Made by a program: the position numbers and the translations under genes. A stretch of 7,845 nt of DNA from Anaerolineales bacterium UBA5069 (GTDB lineage Bacteria > Chloroflexota > Anaerolineae > Caldilineales > Caldilineaceae), in the NCBI GenBank assembly GCA_002415895.1, contig DIAV01000001.1, forward strand, positions 1 through 7,845. Reading direction: 5' to 3'. Positions 1 through 5,476 of this stretch are shown here, one piece after another. Every line of letters begins with the position of its first letter. Positions within the stretch are counted from its first letter, which is position 1. A model generated the notes under the pieces. The model was not told the DNA's origin. It was given only the letters and a program-made list of their open reading frames with translations, and did no database searches.

Positions 1-17
1 CAGCCACCGTTGTTTTT

Positions 18-56
18 CTCCCCTCTCCAGTCTGGAGAGGGGCCGGGGGTGAGGTT
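18..56. repeat. GC-rich palindromic intergenic repeat (REP-like)
   Basis: A perfect 11-bp inverted repeat (CCCCTCTCCAG at 20-30, CTGGAGAGGGG at 32-42, one base between) is followed by the tail CCGGGGGTGAGG (43-54). From memory, palindromes of the form CCCTCTCC..GGAGAGGGG followed by CCGGGGGTGAGG are scattered through intergenic DNA of many unrelated bacteria, so I read this as one copy of a dispersed repeat. No T-run follows the hairpin on either strand, so a classic intrinsic terminator is unlikely. The copy number in this genome cannot be judged from one window. Confidence 0.5.
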
Positions 57-123
57 GCTGTTGTGCCCATGCGCGCGTTGCTCCAACAACTTTTGAGAAG
101 CCCTGAAGCGCATGACGGCTTAC

Positions 124-152
124 TTGAAGCCCGCATGTGACTGGGCTATACT
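124..152 (+). promoter_or_regulatory. Sigma70-type promoter for the acyltransferase gene
   Basis: TTGAAG (124-129) is separated by exactly 17 bases from TATACT (147-152), close to the housekeeping -35/-10 consensus. Transcription would begin near base 159 and give a leader of about 118 bases. The leader contains a small perfect hairpin (CGTCGT 177-182 with ACGACG 190-195). Inferred from sequence only. Confidence 0.5.
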
Positions 153-276
153 TGCGCGAACTGCGCAGCCCACCTGCGTCGTTCCTATGACGACGGCGGG
201 GTTGTTGCGCGCATAGAAAGTATCATCCACAGGCATCACGTGTACGCCACGTTCTGATCACGGCGCAGGAGTTGTC

Positions 277-1401
277 ATGAGTGAAATTGTTGAAGGAGCC
301 ACTTCCAGCGCAGCCACACGCCATGCCGCGGGCACTGCCCCCGGCGGGCCGCGCATTGTGCGCACTGTCTACGCGCCAGGCGCGCAGACCAACGGCTTTG
401 ACGCCCTGGCCAACGAGTGGAACGCGCTGCTCCACCGTGCCCGACTGCACCCCCCCTTCCTGACCTACGAGTGGCAGACCACATGGTGGCGCTATTTGGG
501 TGAGGGCGACTTGTGGATTGTTGCCTGGCGCGAGGCGCGCTCCGGCAGGCTGGTGGGTATTGCCCCCCTCTACCGCATTACCTTTACTGCGGGCGCGCTG
601 GCCGGCAAAACGCAGCTTAACATTGTGGGCTGTATTGAGGTGAGCGACTATCTCGACATGATTGTGGATGAAAGCTTCGAAGAGGCTGTCTATACAGACT
701 TCGCCGCCTGGCTGCTGAGTGACGACGCGCCGGCGTGGGATCTTGTTGATCTCTGCAATCTTCCTGAAGAGAGCCGCACCTGGCAGACAATGCCTGCGCT
801 CTTCGAGGCGGCGGGTCTGGCAGTGCGCACCTTTCAGGAGGACGTTGCGCCGCAATTCGCGCTGCCGCTGCACTACGAAACCTACCTGCAGGAACAGGTT
901 GAAAAGAAGCAGCGCCATGAAATTCGCCGCAAGCAGCGGCGGGCCGAGCGTGAGGCCGACATCGGCTTCTACTTTGTGGGCAAGGAGCACAGCCTTGAGG
1001 CCGAGGTCGATGATTTCATCGCCCTGCAGCGCGCCAGCCGCACAGACAAGTCGGAGTTCATGACAGCGCCCATGCGCCGCTTCTTCCACGCCGCGGCGCG
1101 CGCTCTCTTTGATGCAGGCTGGCTGCGGCTGAGCTTTCTCACAATCAACGGCGAAAAGGCGGCTTCCCTCTTTGCCTTTGAGTATGACCGCCGCTTCCTG
1201 CTTTATAACTCGGGCTATGAACCCGAGGCGCACGCGCAATTGAGCCCCGGGTGGGTGCAGCTTGCCTATGCAATCCAGTATGCAATTGCTGTGGGCAACA
1301 CCCATTTTGATTTCATGCAGGGTGACGAGGCGTACAAGTACTACTTTGGCAGCAAGGATTATCGCGTAATGCGCGTGGTTGCCGAGCGCGCTGCGCCCTG
1401 A
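277..1401 (+). CDS. GNAT-fold acyltransferase of the CelD/BcsL (BioF2-like) family
   Basis: Encodes 374 residues. The start is the ATG at 277, preceded five bases upstream by AGGAG (267-271). The first ~25 residues are Ala/Gly-rich and probably disordered. The stretch FLTYEWQTTWWRYLGEGD (61-78) and RLVGIAPLYR (91-100) match the N-terminal half of CelD/BcsL-type proteins. A basic helix rich in K, R and E (about 207-226) precedes the second acetyltransferase half (about 230-355), which ends in the family hallmark FDFMQGDEAYKYYFG (344-358). Proteins of this family are thought to transfer acyl or aminoacyl groups, often in polysaccharide or cell-envelope synthesis, but substrates are mostly unknown. 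Nothing nearby names one: there is no glycosyltransferase or cellulose gene in the window. No signal peptide or membrane segment is seen, so it is probably cytoplasmic. The family is clear; the reaction is not. It appears monocistronic, since the next gene has its own promoter 65 bases downstream. Confidence 0.85.
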   Translation: MSEIVEGATSSAATRHAAGTAPGGPRIVRTVYAPGAQTNGFDALANEWNALLHRARLHPPFLTYEWQTTWWRYLGEGDLWIVAWREARSGRLVGIAPLYRITFTAGALAGKTQLNIVGCIEVSDYLDMIVDESFEEAVYTDFAAWLLSDDAPAWDLVDLCNLPEESRTWQTMPALFEAAGLAVRTFQEDVAPQFALPLHYETYLQEQVEKKQRHEIRRKQRRAEREADIGFYFVGKEHSLEAEVDDFIALQRASRTDKSEFMTAPMRRFFHAAARALFDAGWLRLSFLTINGEKAASLFAFEYDRRFLLYNSGYEPEAHAQLSPGWVQLAYAIQYAIAVGNTHFDFMQGDEAYKYYFGSKDYRVMRVVAERAAP

Positions 1402-1465
1402 GGCGAACGCAGACACCAGGCAGCAAGCCGCCCCGATTCAAATGGCAGGCTTCAATCACTGCCCG

Positions 1466-1474
1466 TGCTATACT
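1466..1474 (+). promoter_or_regulatory. Extended -10 promoter for the small downstream gene
   Basis: TGC (1466-1468) directly precedes TATACT (1469-1474), forming an extended -10 element. No convincing -35 hexamer lies 16-18 bases upstream, which is usual for this promoter class. The start point would be near 1481, leaving a leader of about 33 bases. The core GCTATACT is identical to that of the promoter ahead of the acyltransferase gene. Confidence 0.45.
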
Positions 1475-1513
1475 GCGTGTATCATCCGCAGTTGATTGAC
1501 CAGACAGGAACCC

Positions 1514-1975
1514 ATGGCATCCACCCGCAAGCGCAGTGACGAGCCGTCTACACCCGCACCGGAGATACACCTCCGGAGTTCCAGGACGCAGCCCGCGTCC
1601 AATGGCGCGCGCGCAGAGTCCGGCGATACAGCGGGCGCAGCACCAGCCGGCAATGGTCCTGCAGGTGGTGCACAGTCCAGGTACAGACCCAACTACACGC
1701 GTCCCACGCGCCGCCCTGCTGACGAACGCGAGAATGCGTTTGACATGCTGGCGTGGATGCTGGAAGGCGCCACCGGCATTGTGGATGAACTGCGCCACAA
1801 TGACCTGGGGCTTTCCGAGGAATTCTGGGTGCATGCGGCAGCGGCGCGGCGCGAAACACTGCTGGCCATGCACGCTGCACTCGAGTCGATCATCGAGAAG
1901 ACCAACGCCGCCGAGAAGGAACAGCAGGAGCGCGAAGTGCGCCGCGAGCGCCGCGGCGGCATTGCCATCGAGTAA
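1514..1975 (+). CDS. Small charged protein of unknown function
   Basis: Encodes 153 residues from the ATG at 1514; AGGAA (1506-1510) lies just upstream. An in-frame TTG at 1496 would add six residues but has no ribosome-binding site. I do not recognise the family. Two parts are visible. Residues 1-70 are rich in Ala, Gly, Pro, Ser, Arg and Thr and look disordered. Residues 72-147 look helical: ENAFDMLAWMLEGATGIVDELR (73-94, split here only as a region description) is followed by a helix around LLAMHAALESIIEKT (116-130) and a highly charged Glu/Arg tail. There is no transmembrane segment, signal peptide, Cys cluster or catalytic motif. It has its own promoter and converges on rqcH, so context gives no role. 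An adaptor or nucleic-acid-associated protein would fit the composition, but that is a guess. Reality as a gene is supported by promoter, RBS and a sensible amphipathic C-terminal half. Confidence 0.65.
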   Translation: MASTRKRSDEPSTPAPEIHLRSSRTQPASNGARAESGDTAGAAPAGNGPAGGAQSRYRPNYTRPTRRPADERENAFDMLAWMLEGATGIVDELRHNDLGLSEEFWVHAAAARRETLLAMHAALESIIEKTNAAEKEQQEREVRRERRGGIAIE

Positions 1976-1994
1976 TCCCACAATTCAGCCACAA

Positions 1995-2112
1995 GATGAC
2001 ACAGAAAGAGACAGGTGACAACGAGTATCCGTTGTCACCTGTCTCTTTCCACCCTGAAAATGTTACGCAGCGTCCTGCGCTGCGCCCACAAGGCATGACG
2101 GCCTGTGTCATC
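1995..2112. repeat. 118-bp structured intergenic element with flanking 10-bp inverted repeat
   Basis: GATGACACAG (1995-2004) is the exact reverse complement of CTGTGTCATC (2103-2112). Inside are a perfect 20-bp hairpin (2004-2049) and a perfect 7-bp hairpin, CGCAGCG-TCCTG-CGCTGCG (2066-2084). The whole could fold as a closing stem plus two arms. It fills most of the gap between two convergent genes. It may be a small non-autonomous mobile element (MITE/REP type), a structured RNA, or a shared transcription end. No flanking target duplication is obvious. Confidence 0.4.
2004..2049. repeat. Perfect 20-bp inverted repeat between convergent genes
   Basis: The arms are 2004-2023 and 2030-2049, identical in inverted orientation with no mismatch; the six-base loop is AGTATC. 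The core of each arm is AGACAGGTGACA or its complement. Lying between the ends of a plus-strand and a minus-strand gene, it could stop or stabilise both transcripts. Neither side is followed by a T-run, so it is not a textbook intrinsic terminator. The perfection of the arms argues for a recently copied palindromic element or for selection on structure. Confidence 0.75.
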
Positions 2113-2134
2113 CGTCGTACAGGCGCTCTTGCGT

Positions 2135-3937
2135 CTATCCCATTTGCTCGTGCAGCCCCTCGGGCAGGGTGGCGGCCACGCGCAGCACCGACTCCTGACG
2201 CACATGCACCTGGCCAGGGCGACCGTCCGGCGGGCGCGCAAGGTGGCGGCGTTGCGTCACAATCACATCGGCGGCGCGCTCGCCGCTGTGTGTGGAGAAG
2301 TGCGCGGCCAGGCGTGCCGCTGTCTCCAGCACGGCTGCGCTCGGCTCGCCCTGCACGCAGTGCACCAGCACATGTGACCCAGGCGCGCCGCGCACATGCA
2401 GCCAGTAATCATCGGGCTTGGCGGTAGTGAAGGTGAGTTTGTCGTTTTGCTGGGCGTTGCGCCCCACCCAGATTGTGCAGCCTTCGAGCGTGTAACGGCG
2501 CGGCCCGGCCGGCGGCGCCGCGCGCTCGGCTTTCGGCTTGGCGGTAGGCAGCAGCCCCGCCGCATGCAGCGCCTGACGCACGGCGGCAATCTCGGGCTGG
2601 CTTTGTGCCTGTGTCAAATCGGCCTCGAGCTGGTCGATGTAGTCGAGATCATTCTGCAAATGGGCGCGGCGTGCGGGAATGAAAAGCGCCGCGCGTTCAA
2701 GCTTGCCCGCGCGCTTGAAGAGCGCCTCGGCTTGTTGCACGGGTGTGCGCGCTGCATCAAGAGGAACCACAACAGGCTCAGCGCCGGTTTCCTCAGCGCT
2801 CACCTCCAGAACGGCCTGGTCGGGCGCAATGCGATGCTGGAGCGCCAGTAGCCAGGTGGCCTGCGTGCGCAACGCGGCGGCAGCGCCGGGTGCGGGGTCG
2901 TCGCCTGCCAGCGCCGCCAGTTGGCGCTGCACACGCGCGCGCGCCGTGCGCACGTTGGCGGCAACCGCGGCACGCGCCACGGCATAGTCATCGCGCGGGC
3001 GCGCAGGAGCCGCCGGCGCGTCGCGCTGCTCGGCAGCGTCCATAAGGGGTACGGCGCGGGTTGCCACTGTGGCCGCGATTGCTGCGCTGAGTGTGGGCTG
3101 CGGCTGCCAACGCGCGCCTGTGTCTGGCTGTGCGTACATTGCATAGGGCGCATACGCCGTCACGCGTCCATCCGCCTGCACCAGGCAGCCGGGCGACCAC
3201 GCACCCGTGCGTGTGGGCAGCCAAAGCGATTGCAGCGCATCCACCAGCGCCGGCAGCAGGGCTGCGTGCGCTGGGGCTTCGGCAGTGCCTGTGGCGCGCT
3301 GCGCCATTGCGCGCGCTTGCGCCGGGCTCACGCCGGCGATGTGGGCCACGAGCGCCTTCCAGAGCGGACCCTCGAACGCCGGAACCGCGGCCAGGCGTTC
3401 GTAATAGTCGGGTGCGCCATCGTCCAGCGGTGAGATTTTGCCCTGCGCGGGGGGCGGCGTATAGGGGCGGCCCGGCATCACCGCACGCGCGCCGGCGACA
3501 TTTGCGGGCACGCGCAGCAGGCAATCGAGAATCATGCCATTCGCGCGCCGCAGAATTATGTTGGCCGCGCGGCCAATGAACTCGGCCACAAGCACAGTTG
3601 TCCCGTGCTCCTTGTTGGTGAATTCAAGCTCCAGCAGCCGCTCATAGGCAATCGGCTGGCGCACAGCCACAAGCCCGGCATCGCGCACGTATTTGCGCAG
3701 TAGCAGGAGCAGCGGCGTGTCGGTGGGGCCGCCGCGCCGCGCCTTGCCCGCCGCCACATAGCCCATGGGGAAGTCGGCGGTCACGTCCAGCAGCAGTGTG
3801 TGGCGCGCGCCGTGGCCGTAGATCTCCAGCCCCAGGCTGCGCGCGCCTGTCTGCACAACCTGCTGCACCCGTCCGGGGCAAAGGGTTGCGTTGAGTTCGT
3901 CCACCATACAGGCCAGGCAAAGCGCGTCAAAGTGCAT
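2135..3937 (-). CDS. rqcH: RqcH, NFACT-family ribosome-associated quality-control factor (Rqc2/FbpA homologue)
   Basis: Encodes 600 residues. I start at the ATG read from 3937 because [19 protein letters not shown] matches the conserved NFACT N-terminus; an upstream in-frame ATG at 4048 would add 37 unrelated residues. NFACT-N spans roughly 1-240, including [11 protein letters not shown] (78-88) and YERLLELEF (98-106). A middle helical/coiled-coil part (about 330-465) contains an Ala/Pro-rich linker. The C-terminal NFACT-R domain (about 485-595) shows [11 protein letters not shown] (489-499) and [13 protein letters not shown] (512-524). In studied homologues the protein binds 50S subunits blocked by peptidyl-tRNA and recruits Ala-tRNA to add C-terminal alanine tails that mark chains for degradation. 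The Asp-Arg pair needed in Bacillus RqcH (D97/R98) appears here as E99-R100. It is divergent from tal and has no Shine-Dalgarno; see the promoter entry. Older annotations would call it a fibronectin-binding protein, which is less likely as its main role. Confidence 0.92.
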   Translation of the reverse strand: MHFDALCLACMVDELNATLCPGRVQQVVQTGARSLGLEIYGHGARHTLLLDVTADFPMGYVAAGKARRGGPTDTPLLLLLRKYVRDAGLVAVRQPIAYERLLELEFTNKEHGTTVLVAEFIGRAANIILRRANGMILDCLLRVPANVAGARAVMPGRPYTPPPAQGKISPLDDGAPDYYERLAAVPAFEGPLWKALVAHIAGVSPAQARAMAQRATGTAEAPAHAALLPALVDALQSLWLPTRTGAWSPGCLVQADGRVTAYAPYAMYAQPDTGARWQPQPTLSAAIAATVATRAVPLMDAAEQRDAPAAPARPRDDYAVARAAVAANVRTARARVQRQLAALAGDDPAPGAAAALRTQATWLLALQHRIAPDQAVLEVSAEETGAEPVVVPLDAARTPVQQAEALFKRAGKLERAALFIPARRAHLQNDLDYIDQLEADLTQAQSQPEIAAVRQALHAAGLLPTAKPKAERAAPPAGPRRYTLEGCTIWVGRNAQQNDKLTFTTAKPDDYWLHVRGAPGSHVLVHCVQGEPSAAVLETAARLAAHFSTHSGERAADVIVTQRRHLARPPDGRPGQVHVRQESVLRVAATLPEGLHEQMG

Positions 3938-3943
3938 GGGACT

Positions 3944-3952
3944 AATGTACCA
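3944..3952 (-). promoter_or_regulatory. Possible extended -10 for rqcH giving a leaderless mRNA
   Basis: Read on the minus strand, TGG-TACATT (3952 to 3944) fits an extended -10 with four of six hexamer matches. Its end is six bases from the A of the rqcH ATG at 3937, so transcription would begin at or next to the start codon. No purine-rich ribosome-binding site precedes the ATG, which is consistent. A second TACATT lies at 3978-3983, which would give a leader of about 34 bases, also without a Shine-Dalgarno. No good -35 is seen for either. Confidence 0.3.
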
Positions 3953-4071
3953 CAGGCGAGCGTGCGCCCGTCTCCAAAATGTAAAGCGTTCTCTTGTGAG
4001 ATTGTTGTGCATGCGCGCAGGCGAGCCATTCATGCGGGCATCGCTCAATCGCGCGTGCGCTGGCGCTGGCG

Positions 4072-4080
4072 TGGTATAAT
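4072..4080 (+). promoter_or_regulatory. Consensus extended -10 promoter for tal
   Basis: TGG (4072-4074) followed immediately by a perfect TATAAT (4075-4080). The -35 position (about 4052-4057) is GC-rich and does not match TTGACA, as is typical when an extended -10 drives recognition. The predicted start is near 4086, giving a leader of about 70 bases. Confidence 0.6.
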
Positions 4081-4084
4081 CCTC

Positions 4085-4104
4085 AGGCGCTCTGCTGAGC
4101 GCTT
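4085..4104 (+). other. Hairpin at the 5' end of the tal leader
   Basis: AGGCGCTC (4085-4092) and GAGCGCTT (4097-4104) form an eight-pair stem with one G-U pair and a TGCT loop. It sits exactly at the predicted transcription start, where a 5'-terminal stem could protect the mRNA. It is far enough from the GTG start (about 52 bases) that it should not block translation directly. Confidence 0.3.
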
Positions 4105-4156
4105 GTGCTGGTGTCTGCGCGGCTGTGGCGTTTGCATACTCGAGAGGGGGCTGACT

Positions 4157-5281
4157 GTGAATCGCATTCAGGAACTATATCAAGGTGGCCAGAGCATCTG
4201 GCTCGATTTTATTGAGCGGGGCATGGTGCGCACCGGCGAACTGCAGAAATTGGTGGATGATGGCGTTGCCGGTGTCACCTCCAACCCCACGATCTTTCAG
4301 CAGGCGATAGCCAAGAGTGACGCCTACAATGATGACCTGCGCGCCCTGCTTGCGCATGAGAGCGACCCAAAGGCGGTCTTTGAGGCGCTGGCCGTGGCTG
4401 ACATTCAGGCCGCCGCCGATGTGCTGCGCCCCGTGTATGAGCGCGCCGCCGGCCACGACGGCTTTGTAAGCCTTGAGGTTGCGCCCACGCTGGCGTATGA
4501 CACCGAGGCCACCGTGGCCGAGGCGCGCCGCCTGCACAGCCTTGTAAATCGCCCCAATCTCATGGTCAAGGTGCCCGCGACGCTGGAGGGCATCGACGCC
4601 ATCCGTCGCCTGATTGCCGATGGCATCAACATCAACGTCACGCTGATCTTCAGCCTGGAGCGGTACGCCGCCGTCAAGGACGCGTACATTCAGGGGCTTG
4701 AGGAGCGCCATGCCGCCCGCAAGCCGATTGACCGTGTGGCGAGTGTCGCCAGTTTCTTTGTGAGCCGCGTTGATACCAATGTCGACGCACGCCTGGAGCA
4801 GATCGCGCAGGATGACTCGAGCAAGGCCGCCGCGGCGCGCGCGCTGCTGAGCAAGGCCGCCGTGGCCAATGCCAAGCTTGCCTATCGCCAATTTGAAGAG
4901 AAATTTGCCGGCGCGCGCTGGCAGGCGCTTGCCAATGCAGGCGCGCGCGTCCAGCGGCCGCTCTGGGCTTCCACCAGCACCAAGAATCCCGACCTGCCCG
5001 ACCTGATGTACGTCGACACGCTCATGGGGCCGGACACCGTCAACACCATGCCGCCCGTTACGCTGGATGCCTTCCGCGACCACGGGACTGTGGCGCGCAC
5101 TGTGGACAGCCATGTGGATTTGGCAGCCGCCGACATTGCCGCAATCGAAGCGTTGGGCGTTTCCATGCAGCAGGCGACCGACGAACTGGAGCGCGAGGGC
5201 GTGGAGAAGTTTGCCAAGTCCTTTGCCGAACTGCTCGGCACCATTGAAGCCCGCCGCAGCGAATTCGCCGCGACAATGTAA
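4157..5281 (+). CDS. tal: Transaldolase
   Basis: Encodes 374 residues from a GTG at 4157. The purine run AGAGGGGG (4143-4150) is a good ribosome-binding site, and the frame upstream of this GTG overlaps rqcH and shows no family similarity. The enzyme moves a dihydroxyacetone unit between sugar phosphates (sedoheptulose 7-phosphate plus glyceraldehyde 3-phosphate to erythrose 4-phosphate plus fructose 6-phosphate) in the cytoplasmic pentose phosphate pathway. Visible motifs of the TIM-barrel family are D17 in [16 protein letters not shown] (41-47), E107 in [12 protein letters not shown], the Schiff-base lysine K138 in [15 protein letters not shown] (160-166) and S199 in SFFVSR. The C-terminal block with [14 protein letters not shown] and the length near 370 fit the longer mycobacterial/cyanobacterial-type subfamily rather than E. 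coli TalB (~317). All expected catalytic positions are present. It is transcribed from its own promoter, divergent from rqcH. Confidence 0.95.
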   Translation: MNRIQELYQGGQSIWLDFIERGMVRTGELQKLVDDGVAGVTSNPTIFQQAIAKSDAYNDDLRALLAHESDPKAVFEALAVADIQAAADVLRPVYERAAGHDGFVSLEVAPTLAYDTEATVAEARRLHSLVNRPNLMVKVPATLEGIDAIRRLIADGININVTLIFSLERYAAVKDAYIQGLEERHAARKPIDRVASVASFFVSRVDTNVDARLEQIAQDDSSKAAAARALLSKAAVANAKLAYRQFEEKFAGARWQALANAGARVQRPLWASTSTKNPDLPDLMYVDTLMGPDTVNTMPPVTLDAFRDHGTVARTVDSHVDLAAADIAAIEALGVSMQQATDELEREGVEKFAKSFAELLGTIEARRSEFAATM

Positions 5282-5298
5282 ACACCTGGACGCAAAGC

Positions 5299-5386
5299 CA
5301 CACAGACACAAAGGAACGCAAAGTCCAGCACAACAAGGAAGGCAGTTCTTGTCGTTGCTGTGCTTGCGTTCCTTTGCGTCTGTGTG
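5299..5386. repeat. Long imperfect palindrome with CGCAAAG motifs
   Basis: The arms 5299-5321 and 5364-5386 pair over 23 bases with a single mismatch (A5308 against C5377). The 42-base centre folds further: ACAAGGAA (5333-5340) against TTCTTGT (5346-5352) with one bulge. The left side carries repeated CGCAAAG and CACAAAGG words. From memory, palindromes built on ACGCAAAG/CTTTGCGT are dispersed in intergenic DNA of many environmental bacteria, so I read it as a copy of such an element. It begins 17 bases after the tal stop and may also end or protect the tal transcript; there is no T-run. Confidence 0.7.
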
Positions 5387-5404
5387 TCGAATCCTGTTCT
5401 TTCG

Positions 5405-5454
5405 TGGTGCATCAGACACGTACGCGAGGGATAGCGTACGTGTCTGATGCACCA
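5405..5454. repeat. Perfect 21-bp inverted repeat upstream of folC
   Basis: The arms 5405-5425 and 5434-5454 are exact inverted copies; the eight-base loop is GAGGGATA. The core is ATCAGACACGTACGC. It starts only 18 bases after the previous palindrome and ends 22 bases before the ATG chosen for folC, so the tal-folC gap is essentially two hairpins in tandem. It could act on readthrough from tal to folC, or be a REP-type element. There is no T-run after it. Confidence 0.75.
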
Positions 5455-5476
5455 TTTAGCCCACGGCCCCATACTC

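Noticed and set aside
223..1416. Long open frame (397 codons) on the minus strand opposite the acyltransferase gene
   Set aside because: It mirrors the codon structure of the plus-strand gene, is rich in Ala/Gly/Arg without family motifs, and has no ribosome-binding site; the plus strand has clear CelD/BcsL motifs.
1313..1981. 222-codon minus-strand frame spanning the end of the acyltransferase gene and the small gene
   Set aside because: Overlaps two plus-strand genes with promoters and RBSs and shows no domain; likely a composition artefact.
2004..2049. Calling this palindrome a standard rho-independent terminator
   Set aside because: The stem is strong, but no T-run follows on either strand, so I list it as an inverted repeat that may still affect transcript ends.
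2101..2124. GCCTGT...ACAGGC stem just after the rqcH stop as an rqcH terminator
   Set aside because: Only six pairs with a 12-base loop and no T-run on the minus strand, and it competes with the 10-bp outer repeat.
1996..2427. 143-codon plus-strand frame running from the palindrome into rqcH
   Set aside because: It starts inside a repeat and overlaps the conserved NFACT-R coding sequence on the other strand; no family features.
3938..4048. Upstream ATG for rqcH adding 37 residues
   Set aside because: The NFACT family starts at the MHFDAL-type sequence; the extra residues are not family-like.
3800..4156. Upstream extension of the tal reading frame to give a ~490-residue protein
   Set aside because: The extra 119 residues overlap the rqcH start and the tal promoter, have no domain, and the GTG at 4157 has a good ribosome-binding site and family-typical N-terminus.
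4175..5455. 426-codon minus-strand frame opposite tal
   Set aside because: Antisense shadow of a well-conserved transaldolase in GC-rich DNA; the translated product has no recognisable domain.
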